Source: CAZCBX01 sp964497185
Lineage (GTDB): Bacteria; Bdellovibrionota_G; JALEGL01; JAGRMV01
Assembly (NCBI GenBank): GCA_964497185.1
Contig: CAZCBX010000012.1
Location: forward strand, 10,545 to 74,544
Direction: 5' to 3'
Length of the DNA stretch: 64,000 bases
This document shows, piece by piece, positions 49,806 to 60,500 of this stretch. The number at the start of each line of letters is the position of its first letter. Position 1 is the first letter of the stretch. The notes below the pieces were generated by a model that had not been told where the DNA came from, made no database searches, and worked only from the letters and a program-made list of their open reading frames with translations. The translations under genes and the position numbers were made by a program.

Positions 49806-50648
49806 CTAAGTTTGCAAGGGTCTTTGTCCAACCACCATGCGGTCTATTCCAGCCAAATCATTGTAACCTTTTACGTCAATCCATCCAGTTTTCTGAAGGC
49901 TTTTGAGCAGCGACGCCCCTTGTCCACAACCATGTTCCAGCACCAACCAACCGCCCGGCTTGGTTTTACAAAACGCTTGCGCTATTAATTCTTCGAGCAG
50001 TGCATAACCATCCCGCTCTGCAAAAAGTGCTTCTTCGGGCTCCTGCAACACTTCCGGTTGCAGCCCGGGTCGATCTTTGGGCGCGACATACGGAAGATTG
50101 GCAATGACCAGATCAAAACAATCCTCCACACAAGCAAGCAAATGGGCACGCCGCCATTGAACCTGCGCCTGATGTTGGCGGGCGTTTGTCTGAGCGACCT
50201 CTAACGCCTCGGCACTCACATCGACCCCAACCACCTGTGCTTCTGGCAGCTCTTTGGCCAACGTAATGGCAATAACACCACTACCCGTACCCACATCACA
50301 AATGTGGGGGGTGCGCATTTTTGAAAAGGTGTTTAAGGTCCAATCAATGAGTTGTTCGGTTTCGGGCCTTGGAATTAAAACCGAAGGAGATATTGAAAAC
50401 ACCCGACCATAAAACTCTTTTTGCCCAACCAAATACGCCACCGGTATGCGCTTGGCTCGTTTTTCAATCAGCTGATCAAAAACAACTTTACAGTCAGGTG
50501 CAAAGTGCGTGTGTGCATGAATCATTAATTGCTCTTGGGTCCATCTCAATGTGTGGCACATTAAAACCTTGGCGCTCAAGCGCGCATCTGGCACTCGCGC
50601 CTCTTTCAACACTTGCTCTGCTTGATGTATGGCTTGAATGACCGTCAA
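49806..50648 (-). CDS. prmC: Release factor glutamine methyltransferase
   Basis: The 280-aa protein has an N-terminal helical domain (1-85), the SAM motif CDVGTGSGVIAITLA and the catalytic NLPYV (NPPY variant). It methylates the GGQ glutamine of release factors. It directly follows prfA with 3 bp between. Start is TTG 50648, with no better codon; a ribosome-binding site is not obvious, so coupling with prfA is likely. Confidence 0.93.
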   Translation of the reverse strand: MTVIQAIHQAEQVLKEARVPDARLSAKVLMCHTLRWTQEQLMIHAHTHFAPDCKVVFDQLIEKRAKRIPVAYLVGQKEFYGRVFSISPSVLIPRPETEQLIDWTLNTFSKMRTPHICDVGTGSGVIAITLAKELPEAQVVGVDVSAEALEVAQTNARQHQAQVQWRRAHLLACVEDCFDLVIANLPYVAPKDRPGLQPEVLQEPEEALFAERDGYALLEELIAQAFCKTKPGGWLVLEHGCGQGASLLKSLQKTGWIDVKGYNDLAGIDRMVVGQRPLQT

Positions 50649-50651
50649 AAT

Positions 50652-51731
50652 TTATGAAGCTTTACTTTCACTTTGAAGCAATTCAGCTTGATGGTGGGTG
50701 CGCAGTTCGGTGATCACCTCTTCCAAATCGCCTTCCATGACTAGGTCCAATTTATGCAGCGTGAGATTGATTCGGTGATCGGTCAAACGGTTTTGTGGAT
50801 AGTTGTACGTGCGAATTCGTTCACTTCGATCGCCGGAGCCCACCATGGATTTACGGGTTTTTGAAATTTCTGCATGTTGTTTGGCTAGCTCCATATCCAG
50901 CAAGCGCGAGGCCAATACTTTCATCGCTTTGGCTTTGTTTTTGTGCTGTGATTTTTCATCCTGACACACCACCACCAAACCCGATGGCAAATGAGTGATG
51001 CGCACAGCCGAGTCTGTTGTGTTAACCGACTGACCCCCTGGCCCACCGGCCCGCATAACATCAATTTTTAAATCCTTGTCTTGAATGTTCACATCCACCT
51101 CATCGGCCTCTGGCATCACCACCACACTGCACGCCGAAGTATGCACACGTCCTTGTGTTTCGGTGGCGGGCACCCGCTGCACACGATGCACGCCGCCCTC
51201 AAATTTTAGCTGGCTATACACATCCGTGCCATTGATCATGGCGATCACTTCTTTCAAACCACCCGAGCCCGATTCGCTCTGCGACATAATTTCCAAATTC
51301 CACCGATGATTTTCTGCAAAACGAGAATACATACGAAATAAATCCGCGGCGAAAAGGCCTGCCTCGTCGCCGCCCGTGCCGGCACGAATTTCCAACATTA
51401 CGTTTTTTGTATCCAAAGGATCCTTGGGCAACAATAGTAGCTGAAGCTTTTCTTCCAGCGCTTCGATTTGTTGCTCCAGCTCTGGAATTTCTTCTTTGGC
51501 CAGTGCAGCCACTTCTTTGTCTGCACCTTTGGACAGCTCATAGTTTTCTTCTAGCTGTTTTTGAACTGCTTTAAGGGTTCGGTAGCCCTCCACCACTGGC
51601 TTGATGTCGGCGTACTCTTTGGAAATTTTATTGTAGAGTTCTCGATTGGAAATCACATCGTTGTCAGACATTTGCATTGAAATGTCCTCAAATTTTTTTT
51701 CCACTTCCGCCAATTTTGAAAATATAGACAT
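50652..51731 (-). CDS. prfA: Peptide chain release factor 1
   Basis: The 359-aa factor has the tripeptide-type PAT in RVPATETQGR, which indicates RF1 (UAA/UAG), and GPGGQSVNTTDSAVRI with the catalytic GGQ. It releases finished peptides from the ribosome. Operon prfA-prmC-murA. Confidence 0.96.
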   Translation of the reverse strand: MSIFSKLAEVEKKFEDISMQMSDNDVISNRELYNKISKEYADIKPVVEGYRTLKAVQKQLEENYELSKGADKEVAALAKEEIPELEQQIEALEEKLQLLLLPKDPLDTKNVMLEIRAGTGGDEAGLFAADLFRMYSRFAENHRWNLEIMSQSESGSGGLKEVIAMINGTDVYSQLKFEGGVHRVQRVPATETQGRVHTSACSVVVMPEADEVDVNIQDKDLKIDVMRAGGPGGQSVNTTDSAVRITHLPSGLVVVCQDEKSQHKNKAKAMKVLASRLLDMELAKQHAEISKTRKSMVGSGDRSERIRTYNYPQNRLTDHRINLTLHKLDLVMEGDLEEVITELRTHHQAELLQSESKAS

Positions 51732-51806
51732 GGTCCCATCTTTCGCATAAAACTAAAGCATACTCCTAACATAGGCCTACGCCCCACGCAACGAAGGAAA
51801 TCCATC

Positions 51807-53543
51807 TTGTCTCAATTGCACGCTCCATTTACCCCAACCACCATTCCAAATTTGTTTTTTTATTCTGCAAGGCAGCACCCCACCCGCACCGCTTTTTCTT
51901 TTAAAAGCCAAGCACAGTGGCACAACATTTCATACGCCACAGCCCAAAACACCATTGTTCAAATTGGCCGCCTTTTGATGGACCAAGGCATTGAAGCGGG
52001 CGACCGCGTGGCTATTTTTTCTTACAACTGTCCAGAGTGGGTGATGGCTGATTTTGCCATTCAAGCCATCGGTGCCGTCACGGTACCCCTTTATTCATCC
52101 CTCAATGCAGCCCAAGCCTCTCAAATTCTGGAACACGCGCAGGCGAAATTTTTATTTGTGCAAACACCCAACCACCAAAAAAATTTAATCGAAGAAAAGT
52201 CCGACCTGCACTCACTGGGCTTTCAAAGTTTTGAAACCGAAAGCTGGAAGGCATACTGCCAGCAAAAGCCCTCATGCACGTCGAAAGATTTTTTCATGCG
52301 CATGCGTGAAGTCAAGCCAGACCAGCTGGCCAGCATTGTGTACACCTCCGGCACCACCGGAGAGCCCAAAGGGGTGTGTTTGTCTCATCACAACATCGTA
52401 TCCAACGTATTGACCGCCCTAGACCTAATTCACATTGGTGAGCAAGACGTATCTCTTTCCTTTTTGCCCCTAAGTCATATGTTTGAACGCATGACTGGCT
52501 GTTATTGCGTCTTGTCCAAGGGAGCCAAAATGGCTTTTTGTAGCAATATTTTAGAAGTGGCCGAAGATCTCAAAGAAGTCCGCCCCACGCTTTTGATGAC
52601 CGTGCCGCGCCTTTTGGAAAAAATTCACCAAAAAGTATGCAATCAGGTGCTCGAAAAACCCAAATGGGTGCAGAACTTGTTTCAATATGCCACCGGTCGT
52701 CCGACCTCCGGTCTGCTTCGCGCTGTTTTTGAAAAAATGTTTTTTTCTAAAATCCGTGAAGGCCTTGGCGGCAACTTACGCTTAGTGGTATCGGGCGGCG
52801 CGGCGCTCAATCCAGACATCGAGCGTTTTTTTCAGCATTGTGGCTTAACCATTTTGCAGGGCTATGGCCTGACCGAAACATCCCCCGTGGTGGCCGTTAA
52901 TCCCCCCGACAACATCAAAATTGGCACCATCGGCCCTGCCATCGAAGGTGTTGAAGTTCGCATTGCCGATGACGGCGAACTCCAAGTCAAGGGCCCCAAT
53001 GTGATGGTGGGTTATTTTCGCAACCCCGAAGAAACCAAAGCAGTGATGACCGAAGACGGTTATTTTAAAACTGGAGACATCGCCAGCATCGATGAAGACG
53101 GATACATTCGCATCACCGACCGCATCAAAGACTTGATCGTGACCTCTGGGGGTAAAAAAATCGCGCCTCAACCCATCGAACAACAACTACTCAAATCCAG
53201 CTGGATCGACCAGGTATGCTTGGTGGGCGAAGGGCAAAAAACCATTGGTGCTTTGATTGTGCCGGACTATGACAAAATCAAAACACTGGCCGCCTCCCGA
53301 GGCTTGGAAGGGGAAAACATGGCTCGCTTGCTCAGCCACCACGATATTTTAGCCCCGTTCGAGGAGCAAATCGCACGCGTCAACGAAAACTTGTCGCAAT
53401 ACGAAAAAATCAAAGCCTTCAAACTGCTAGAACATGAATTCACACTGGATCGCGAAGAAATCACCCCCACCCTTAAGCTGCGCCGCAAAAACATTTATCG
53501 AAACTATGCGTCGGAAATCAGCCACATGTGGGACCGTGATTGA
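51807..53543 (+). CDS. Long-chain acyl-CoA synthetase (AMP-forming)
   Basis: The 578-aa ligase has the AMP-binding motifs VYTSGTTGEPKGVCLSH (about residue 185), GYGLTETSPVVAVN, YFKTGDIASID and DRIKDLIVTSGGKKIAPQPIE. It activates fatty acids to acyl-CoA in two steps through acyl-AMP, like FadD15-type enzymes. Start is TTG 51807, set by AAGGAAA seven bases upstream. Two possible terminators follow: none directly, but the RNA region at 53611 begins 68 bp later. Confidence 0.9.
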   Translation: MSQLHAPFTPTTIPNLFFYSARQHPTRTAFSFKSQAQWHNISYATAQNTIVQIGRLLMDQGIEAGDRVAIFSYNCPEWVMADFAIQAIGAVTVPLYSSLNAAQASQILEHAQAKFLFVQTPNHQKNLIEEKSDLHSLGFQSFETESWKAYCQQKPSCTSKDFFMRMREVKPDQLASIVYTSGTTGEPKGVCLSHHNIVSNVLTALDLIHIGEQDVSLSFLPLSHMFERMTGCYCVLSKGAKMAFCSNILEVAEDLKEVRPTLLMTVPRLLEKIHQKVCNQVLEKPKWVQNLFQYATGRPTSGLLRAVFEKMFFSKIREGLGGNLRLVVSGGAALNPDIERFFQHCGLTILQGYGLTETSPVVAVNPPDNIKIGTIGPAIEGVEVRIADDGELQVKGPNVMVGYFRNPEETKAVMTEDGYFKTGDIASIDEDGYIRITDRIKDLIVTSGGKKIAPQPIEQQLLKSSWIDQVCLVGEGQKTIGALIVPDYDKIKTLAASRGLEGENMARLLSHHDILAPFEEQIARVNENLSQYEKIKAFKLLEHEFTLDREEITPTLKLRRKNIYRNYASEISHMWDRD

Positions 53544-53575
53544 ATATTTAATTTTGGTAAAGACCCATAAATCGC

Positions 53576-53605
53576 TTGCGCTATCCATCAAAATCAGTCT
53601 AAATA
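53576..53605 (+). promoter_or_regulatory. Promoter of the candidate structured RNA
   Basis: TTGCGC (53576-53581), 18-nt spacer, TAAATA (53600-53605). Start would be near 53612, seven bases before stem P1 of the RNA. Confidence 0.45.
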
Positions 53606-53611
53606 CATAGG

Positions 53612-53740
53612 GTATTTCATCGAGGGAGCCTCTGGCTCGATTCTAAATCCTTGAGCCACACGATCCCCCTAATCTGGCTCAAAGCTTTATCCTCGATCCA
53701 ATATAAAAAAAGCGGCCTTCATGGAGGTCGCTTTTTTATT
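53612..53740 (+). ncRNA. Candidate structured RNA with three-way junction
   Basis: Stem P1 ATCGAGG (53619-53625) / CCTCGAT (53691-53697), P2 GAGCC (53626-53630) / GGCTC (53634-53638), P3 TTGAGCCA (53651-53658) / TGGCTCAA (53675-53682), and then a terminator stem at 53705-53738. P1, P2 and P3 form a classic three-way junction; because P2 and P3 share GAGCC/GGCTC, alternative pairing is possible. It has its own promoter-like start and a terminator, and the next gene has its own promoter. Family not recognised. No coding frame is supported. Confidence 0.55.
53705..53740 (+). terminator. Rho-independent terminator
   Basis: Stem AAAAAAGCGGCCT (53706-53718) / AGGTCGCTTTTTT (53725-53737) with one G-T wobble and loop TCATGG. 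It ends the candidate RNA (and any read-through from the acyl-CoA synthetase). Confidence 0.85.
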
Positions 53741-53768
53741 TTGGATTCATTCGCGGTCTACGTATAGT
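53741..53768 (+). promoter_or_regulatory. Promoter of the DUF805 gene
   Basis: TTGGAT (53741-53746), 16-nt spacer, TATAGT (53763-53768), immediately after the terminator, about 40 bp before the DUF805 start. This makes the upstream RNA an independent transcript. Confidence 0.5.
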
Positions 53769-53807
53769 GATATAGTCATTCAAACATAATAGGAAAGATC
53801 AAAGCAC

Positions 53808-54185
53808 ATGAACATTCAACAAGCTGTTCAAACGGTTTATAAAAATTATTTTAACTTTGGCGGGCGGTCGCGTCGCAGTGAGTTTTGGTATTTTATTTTG
53901 TTTACCTTTTTGGTGCAAATCGCACTGGCATTGCCTGCACTGATGATCAGCAAAAACCTTGAAACCCTTTTTGGCATCGTGTCAGGTTTGTTTTCATTGT
54001 TTAACGTTATACCCTCTTTTGCGGTTACTTTTCGACGGCTCCACGACGCGGGCAAAAGTGCCTGGAACCTTTTATGGATGCTTCTTCCCATCTTAGGCCA
54101 GTTTTATGTGCTGTATTTGTACTGCAAACCATCGGACAGTCCCAATCGATGGGGCAGCCAGCCCATTTCACCCAATCAGTTTTAA
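53808..54185 (+). CDS. DUF805 family membrane protein
   Basis: The 125-aa protein has three or four helices and the DUF805 landmarks NFGGRSRRSEFWYFILF and FRRLHDAGKSAWN, ending with the KPSD..NRWG pattern. The function is unknown; the family is a small inner-membrane group. AGGAAAG lies upstream of ATG 53808. Confidence 0.9.
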   Translation: MNIQQAVQTVYKNYFNFGGRSRRSEFWYFILFTFLVQIALALPALMISKNLETLFGIVSGLFSLFNVIPSFAVTFRRLHDAGKSAWNLLWMLLPILGQFYVLYLYCKPSDSPNRWGSQPISPNQF

Positions 54186-54193
54186 TCAGCCCC

Positions 54194-54976
54194 ATGGATT
54201 CTTATCACCACAAACCTTGGTCTTACGGCAAACATTGGTTTTCAGACACCTGGCAAGACACTAAAAAAAGCTACGGACTCTTATTGGGCAGCATTTTGTT
54301 GGGCATGGTTTTAACCACCATGGCGCAGATGATTCCGGTGATTGGTTTTTTGATCGGCACGGCCATCAATGGCGCCGTTTACATCGGTATTTTTTACGTA
54401 GCCCACCGCTGCATTCTAAAACAAAAAACCCATATTCAAGATGTATTTATCTGTTTTGAACATCGCAGAGATGCCTGGCTACAAAGTTTTATCTTTGGTC
54501 TCTTTACGCTCTTGTTTATGATCATCCTGGCTTTGGCCATGATCATTGCGGCTGTCATGATTGTGGGCGCCGCTCAAATTCAGCAACAATTTACCGATAC
54601 GCAACCCCTTAATGAAATGCTGGTTCACTGGCCACTGCTTATTTTTGTCGAATGCCTGCTCCTACTTTTATTTGTTACGCTAACCCTTCCCATGTTTTAT
54701 TTTGCCTATCCATTGATCTTTTTCCGAAAAATGGGGGCTTGGGAGGCCATGATGCTTAGTTCCAAAGCGGTATGGAGCAATGCCGGCTCTCTGACCTACT
54801 TTGGCCTTGTTGCTTTGGGCATTGTTGGATTGGGCTTACTATTTTTGATTGTGGGTGTGTTTTTTACCATGCCATGGATGTACACCGCCTACATCAAAAG
54901 CTACCACGACATTTTCGAAGTGCCTCAAGCAGACCAAACTGGACTTACGCCCCCCATATCGAAAGTTTCTCTTTAG
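54194..54976 (+). CDS. Multi-pass membrane protein (BPSS1780/YciC-like)
   Basis: The 260-aa protein has five or six membrane helices (around 30-50, 95-120, 140-165, 200-235). Start ATG 54194, 8 bp after the DUF805 stop, so it follows that gene in an operon. It resembles YciC-like inner-membrane proteins in layout only. Function unknown. Confidence 0.65.
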   Translation: MDSYHHKPWSYGKHWFSDTWQDTKKSYGLLLGSILLGMVLTTMAQMIPVIGFLIGTAINGAVYIGIFYVAHRCILKQKTHIQDVFICFEHRRDAWLQSFIFGLFTLLFMIILALAMIIAAVMIVGAAQIQQQFTDTQPLNEMLVHWPLLIFVECLLLLLFVTLTLPMFYFAYPLIFFRKMGAWEAMMLSSKAVWSNAGSLTYFGLVALGIVGLGLLFLIVGVFFTMPWMYTAYIKSYHDIFEVPQADQTGLTPPISKVSL

Positions 54977-55037
54977 CAGGGGTAATTTCGATCTATATCG
55001 TTGCTTTTTTAGGTTATTTCTTTTTTCTAGAAGTTTG

Positions 55038-57509
55038 TTAGGCGACGTCTATGTATTGCAATCGCTTGGACCATAAGTTTGTAAGCACCCAAGTGAGCAC
55101 TTGGTTTTCAGCTTTTTCCAATGTCGGGTCTTCATTGATCAAAAGTTGCGCTTCACGCCGGGTTTGTTCCAGCAGGTCCATGTCTCTAGGAAATTGTGCC
55201 ATGGAAAAGTGAGGCATGCCCGATTGGGCCACGCCAAAAAAGTCGCCTGGGCCGCGCAATTTTAAATCTTCTTCGGCCAGGGTAAAACCATCATAAATGG
55301 TGGAAAATTTTTTCAGACGGGCTTTGGCGGTCATGGATGCATTGGGGGGTGTAAGCAATATGCACTGAGATGCTTGGTCACCTCGGCCAACCCTTCCCCT
55401 CAGCTGGTGCAGCTGGGCCAACCCAAATCGTTCGGGATGTTCAATGACCATTAACGTGGCATTGGGCACATCAATGCCCACTTCAATCACGGTGGTGGAC
55501 ACCAGTATGTCAAGCTGCCCTTGCGAAAAAGCTTGCATCACATCGTCTTTTTCTTGCGCGCCCATTTGTCCATGCAACAAGCCCACGCGCAAATCTTGAA
55601 ACACCTTTTTTTGGTAATCCTGTGCCATGCTCACGGCATCCTTGGCATCCAAATGCTCCGAGGCTTCCACCAGTGGGTACACCATAAAAACTTGTTGGCC
55701 TTTGGCTACGGTTTCACGGATCATTTGATACACTTGGGCACGCTTGGCTTCTTGCATGACAAAGGTTTCAACGCGTTTTCGATGGCGAGGCATTTCGTTG
55801 ATCATCGAAACATCAATGTCGCCAAACAAAGTTAAGGCTAGCGACCGAGGAATGGGGGTCGCTGACATCACCAATACATCGGGGGTTTGTGTTTGGTTGC
55901 GAATTCGATTTTTCTGCCGAACCCCAAACCGATGCTGTTCATCGATGATCACCAAACCCAAATTTTGAAATTGAACATAGTCTTCAATCAGGGCGTGGGT
56001 GCCAATGAGCAAATCAATCTTGCCTGCTTGCAAACGTTTGATGATTTCTTGTTTCTCTTTGGCGGTGTGTTTGCCCACCAACGTCTGTACTTGAAGATCC
56101 ATGTTTTGGGTCATGGCCTCAATGGAAGCTGCATGCTGCATGGCCAGCAAGGCGGTGGGTGCCATCAATGCAGCTTGATGGCCATGGTCTATGGCCTTTA
56201 ATGCCGCCATCAATGCCACCACCGTTTTACCACTGCCAACATCTCCTTGAATCAGGCGATTCATCGCGACGGGCTTTTGCATGTCACGCTCAATTTCTTC
56301 AAAACATTTTTTTTGGCTCTGGGTTAACTCAAATGGCAGTTGATGCACCAATTGTTTCACACGCGGCGTTTCTTGATTAAAAGCAATGCCAGGTGTGTGG
56401 TTGTTTTGTTTGCGCACCAAATGGGCCAAGGCGTAATAAAAAAGCTCTTCAAATGCCAGCTGTCGGCTCAATCCATCGGTGTCTTCTTGGGTTAAGAGGT
56501 TGGTGGGCTGATGCAAATGAAACAAAGCTTTCCAAGGTGGCATGAGATTATACTTTTCATACAACGGCATGGGCAAAAGACCTTTGCGGTGTTGCACATC
56601 GCTCATCACCAAATTGTACATCACCTTTCGAAGTGTTTTTTGATACATGCCGCCAATTTCGCGATAAACGGGTACCACTTTGCCAAAGCCCATGGCGTCC
56701 TGTTGGCCTGTGTACACTTCAATGTCGGGATGGTGCATCTCTAGATTGTGTTTGTACTTTTTGACTTTGCCCGTTACGACAATTTTTTGATCCCGGCGAA
56801 ATCTTTTTTCAAATGAACTTTGGTGAAAACGAAACCACTTTAACCGCAAGCTGCCACTTTGATCTTCCATTTCAATTTCAAACATTTTGCGACGAGAGCC
56901 ACGGTAATAGGTCGTGCCTGCATAGACCACCGTGCCGCAAAGCGTGACTTGTTGATCCAAGGGCACGTCGACAATGTCTACAGTTTGTTTTCGGTCTTCG
57001 TAACGAAAAGGCAAAAAATGCAGCAAATCAAAAACCGTGGCGATGCCGTATTTTCGAAACTTATCCGCTAGGGCCGGTCCCACTCCCTTGACATATTGCA
57101 CAGACTTTCCAAGCTTTTTATACGCGGTGGCCAGTTCTTCCATGGTGCAGGAGGTATGATCACTGGCATGAAAAGAAAAATCAATGGTCTTTGCCGGCGT
57201 TTCGGTTGGCTGGGTTGGTTTGGGCAGGTCCATGGTTGGGCCCTGTCCCTGAAGCAGTGTTAAACTGGCGCGAATGGTTTTTTTTTGCTCTTCCAAAGAT
57301 TGCGCTTCAAAATTGGCAAACAATGTTTCCACTGCTTCCACTCTTCTTCGCCACAAATCTTTCAAATCTTGTTTTTTTAACTGCGCACATTTGTCCCGCA
57401 CCATCCTTGATAAGTTTTTTACTTTGGGCAGACTACGAAACTCTTGATGGACCAATGATTGAAGCGGTCGACAAATGGTTTCGATCATTTCATGGCTGGC
57501 CTGATCCAT
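55038..57509 (-). CDS. recG: ATP-dependent DNA helicase RecG
   Basis: The 823-aa helicase has a wedge/OB domain (about 140-360), Walker A GDVGSGKTVVALMAALKA, the DEQH box IIDEQHRFG and later motifs VLVMSATPIPRSL, TTVIEVGIDVPNAT and QLHQLRGRVGRG. It moves branch points at stalled forks. The first 130 residues are an extra helical extension (many K/R) not found in E. coli RecG; such extensions occur in other delta-grade RecG proteins. It lies 8 bp after carB. Confidence 0.95.
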   Translation of the reverse strand: MDQASHEMIETICRPLQSLVHQEFRSLPKVKNLSRMVRDKCAQLKKQDLKDLWRRRVEAVETLFANFEAQSLEEQKKTIRASLTLLQGQGPTMDLPKPTQPTETPAKTIDFSFHASDHTSCTMEELATAYKKLGKSVQYVKGVGPALADKFRKYGIATVFDLLHFLPFRYEDRKQTVDIVDVPLDQQVTLCGTVVYAGTTYYRGSRRKMFEIEMEDQSGSLRLKWFRFHQSSFEKRFRRDQKIVVTGKVKKYKHNLEMHHPDIEVYTGQQDAMGFGKVVPVYREIGGMYQKTLRKVMYNLVMSDVQHRKGLLPMPLYEKYNLMPPWKALFHLHQPTNLLTQEDTDGLSRQLAFEELFYYALAHLVRKQNNHTPGIAFNQETPRVKQLVHQLPFELTQSQKKCFEEIERDMQKPVAMNRLIQGDVGSGKTVVALMAALKAIDHGHQAALMAPTALLAMQHAASIEAMTQNMDLQVQTLVGKHTAKEKQEIIKRLQAGKIDLLIGTHALIEDYVQFQNLGLVIIDEQHRFGVRQKNRIRNQTQTPDVLVMSATPIPRSLALTLFGDIDVSMINEMPRHRKRVETFVMQEAKRAQVYQMIRETVAKGQQVFMVYPLVEASEHLDAKDAVSMAQDYQKKVFQDLRVGLLHGQMGAQEKDDVMQAFSQGQLDILVSTTVIEVGIDVPNATLMVIEHPERFGLAQLHQLRGRVGRGDQASQCILLTPPNASMTAKARLKKFSTIYDGFTLAEEDLKLRGPGDFFGVAQSGMPHFSMAQFPRDMDLLEQTRREAQLLINEDPTLEKAENQVLTWVLTNLWSKRLQYIDVA

Positions 57510-57517
57510 AGGATCCT

Positions 57518-60500
57518 TTACGCCAAGCTTTGCAGACTTAAAACACTGCTTCCATTTTCAATGATTTGTTCGATGGATTTTGCCGCTGCGTGCGAGCCCT
57601 CAAGTGTCGTAAAATAAGGAATCGACTTTTCCAGCGCTGTTCGGCGTATGGAATAAGAGTCCTCAATCGACTGCTGACCAAACGTGGTATTCAATACCAA
57701 ATGAACCTCAGCATTGATCATTTTATCCACAATGTGTGGCCGACCTTCACTCACTTTGTTGACCTTTTTTACATCCAACCCTTTTTCGCGCAAAAAGTTG
57801 GCGGTTCCGCGTGTGGCAATCACTTCAAAACCCTGCTTGAGCATCGATGCGGCAATGGAAATCGCCGCCTCTTTGTCTTGGTCTTGCACACTGATAAATA
57901 CGCACCCTTGGGTGGGCAGCTCATTGCCTGCTGCGATCTGCGCTTTGGCGTAGGCAATTTCCCATGTTGGGTCCAAGCCCATCACTTCTCCGGTTGATTT
58001 CATTTCAGGACCCAAAATGGTGTCCTCATCGGTGAATTTTAAAAAAGGAAACACGGGAGTTTTAACACTGTACGTTTTTTCAGTGTACACACGCGCCAAA
58101 GCTTTTTCATCCAGCGCCTGACCCAATAATATTTTTACCGCTTCAAACACCAACGGCACGCCGGTGGACTTGGATACAAAGGGTACGGTTCGAGATGCGC
58201 GTGGATTGACTTCAATGATGTAAAGCGTTTGACCCTGTAGCGCATATTGAATGTTGAGAAATCCTTTTACGCCCAGCTCCACTGCAATGCGGTGGGTTGT
58301 GTCTCGAATTTCCTGCATGATGGTTTCCGATATTGAGAAAGGTGGCAGAACACAGCTGCTATCGCCTGAGTGAACCCCTGCTTGTTCAACGTGCTGCATG
58401 ATGCCGGACACCACCGTTTTTTGGCCATCACTGATGGCATCGACATCCAGCTCGATCGAATTTTGCAAATACCGATCAATCAATATGGGATGATCGGGCG
58501 TTACGCGAACCGCGGTGGTTAGATAACGTTCCAACTGGGCTCGATCGTAAACGATTTCCATGGCTCGACCACCCAATACAAACGAAGGGCGCACCATCAG
58601 AGGGAATGAAAGCTTGGATACAATGTCATCGACTTCATCGAGGCTGTAACATATTGCACTCTCGGGTTGTTTGACGGAAAGTTTTTCGAGCATCACGCGA
58701 AACTGATCACGGTCTTCTGCGCGGTAAATGGCTTCGGTTTGTGTGCCTAAAATTTGATAGCCTTTTTTTTCAATAAATTTGGATAACCCCAGTGGCGTTT
58801 GGCCACCAAATTGAACGATGACGCCCATGGGTTTTTCTCGATCCAAAATTTCCTCGACGTATTCTTCAAAGAGCGGTTCAAAATAAAGGCGGTCTGAAAT
58901 ATCATAATCGGTGGAAACCGTTTCTGGATTGCAGTTCACCAAAATGCTCTCATAACCAAGCTTTCGGAGGGCCATAGACGCATGCACACAACAATAATCA
59001 AATTCGACCCCTTGGCCAATGCGATTGGGACCACTTCCCAAAATCACGACTTTTTTTTGATCGGTGGGCTGGCTTTCCGATTCACTTGCATAGCATGAGT
59101 ACAAATAATTGGTGTAGGATTCAAATTCGGCTGCGCATGTATCGACCATTTTATAAGAAGGCCGAATTTGCAATTTGCGCCTGTGGTCTGAAACCGCTTG
59201 CTCGTCGCAAGCAAACATTCGTCCAAGCTTTCGATCGGAAAACCCTTGTTTCTTTAGATGGGTGAGTTCATCGGCTGATACATCTTGCAGCGTTTGGCCT
59301 GTGTATTTTTTTTCTAAATCCACAATGGCCGCGAGCTGATTTAAAAACCATGGATCAATTCCGGTTCGTTTTTGAATTTTATGCAGCGGTACATCTTCCA
59401 TAAGCGCGCGGTGCAAATACAAAAGACGCAAGTGTGTTGGGCGGGATAAATGCTCCAATAAATCTTTCTCCCCGATGTCTTGGGTGAAAAAAGAAGAAAA
59501 ACCGTCCATGTTTTCTTCCAGGCTACAAAGCGCTTTTTGAAAACTCTCAGCAAAATTTTGTCCCATGGCCATCACTTCGCCCACTGCTTTCATTTGAGGT
59601 CCCAGTGCTGGTTTGGTTTTTTTGAACTTTTTAAAATCGAAGCGTGGAATTTTGGTCACCACATAGTCTATGGTGGGTTCAAAAGAAGCCTTGGTGACTT
59701 TGGTGATGTCATTGGGCAATTCATCCAGAGTGTAGCCCACTGCCAGTTTGGCTGCCAGCTTGGCGATGGGATAGCCCGTAGCTTTGGAGGCCAGTGCAGA
59801 GCTTCTGGACACACGGGGGTTCATTTCAATCACAAAAATTTTACCGTTATCGGGATTGACCGCAAATTGAATGTTGGACCCGCCTGAGTCCACACCAATC
59901 TCGCGCATGATTTGAATGGAATAATTGCGCAGCTGCTGGAATTGTCGGTCGGTCAGCGTTTGAGACGGCGCGACCGTGATGCTGTCGCCGGTATGTACAC
60001 CCACTGGATCAAAATTTTCTATGGTGCAAACAACCACGACGTTGTCATTTTTATCGCGCATCATTTCCAGCTCAAATTCTTTCCAGTGCAAAATGGATTC
60101 TTCAATCAGAACTTCTGAAATGGGGCTGGCCTCCAAACCATTGAGAATGCATTGTTCATATTCTTTTTGGTTGTACGCCATGCTGGCGCCACCACCACCC
60201 AGCGTAAAAGAAGCCCGTACAATCACCGGCAACGGAATCTCCTCGATCGCTTGCATGGCCTCATCAAAACTATGAATCACTTTGCTCTTGGGCACCGGTA
60301 CGCCAATTTTCAGCATGGCTTCTTTAAACGCGTCGCGATCCTCCGCTTTATTGATCGAGTCTATCTTTGCACCAATGAGCTCCACGCCATATTTTTCTAA
60401 TACCCCAGACTCATACAGCGCCTTGGCCACATTCAACCCGGTTTGTCCGCCCATGGTGGGTAGCAAAGCATCGGGCCGTTCTTTTTCAATAATTTTGGTG

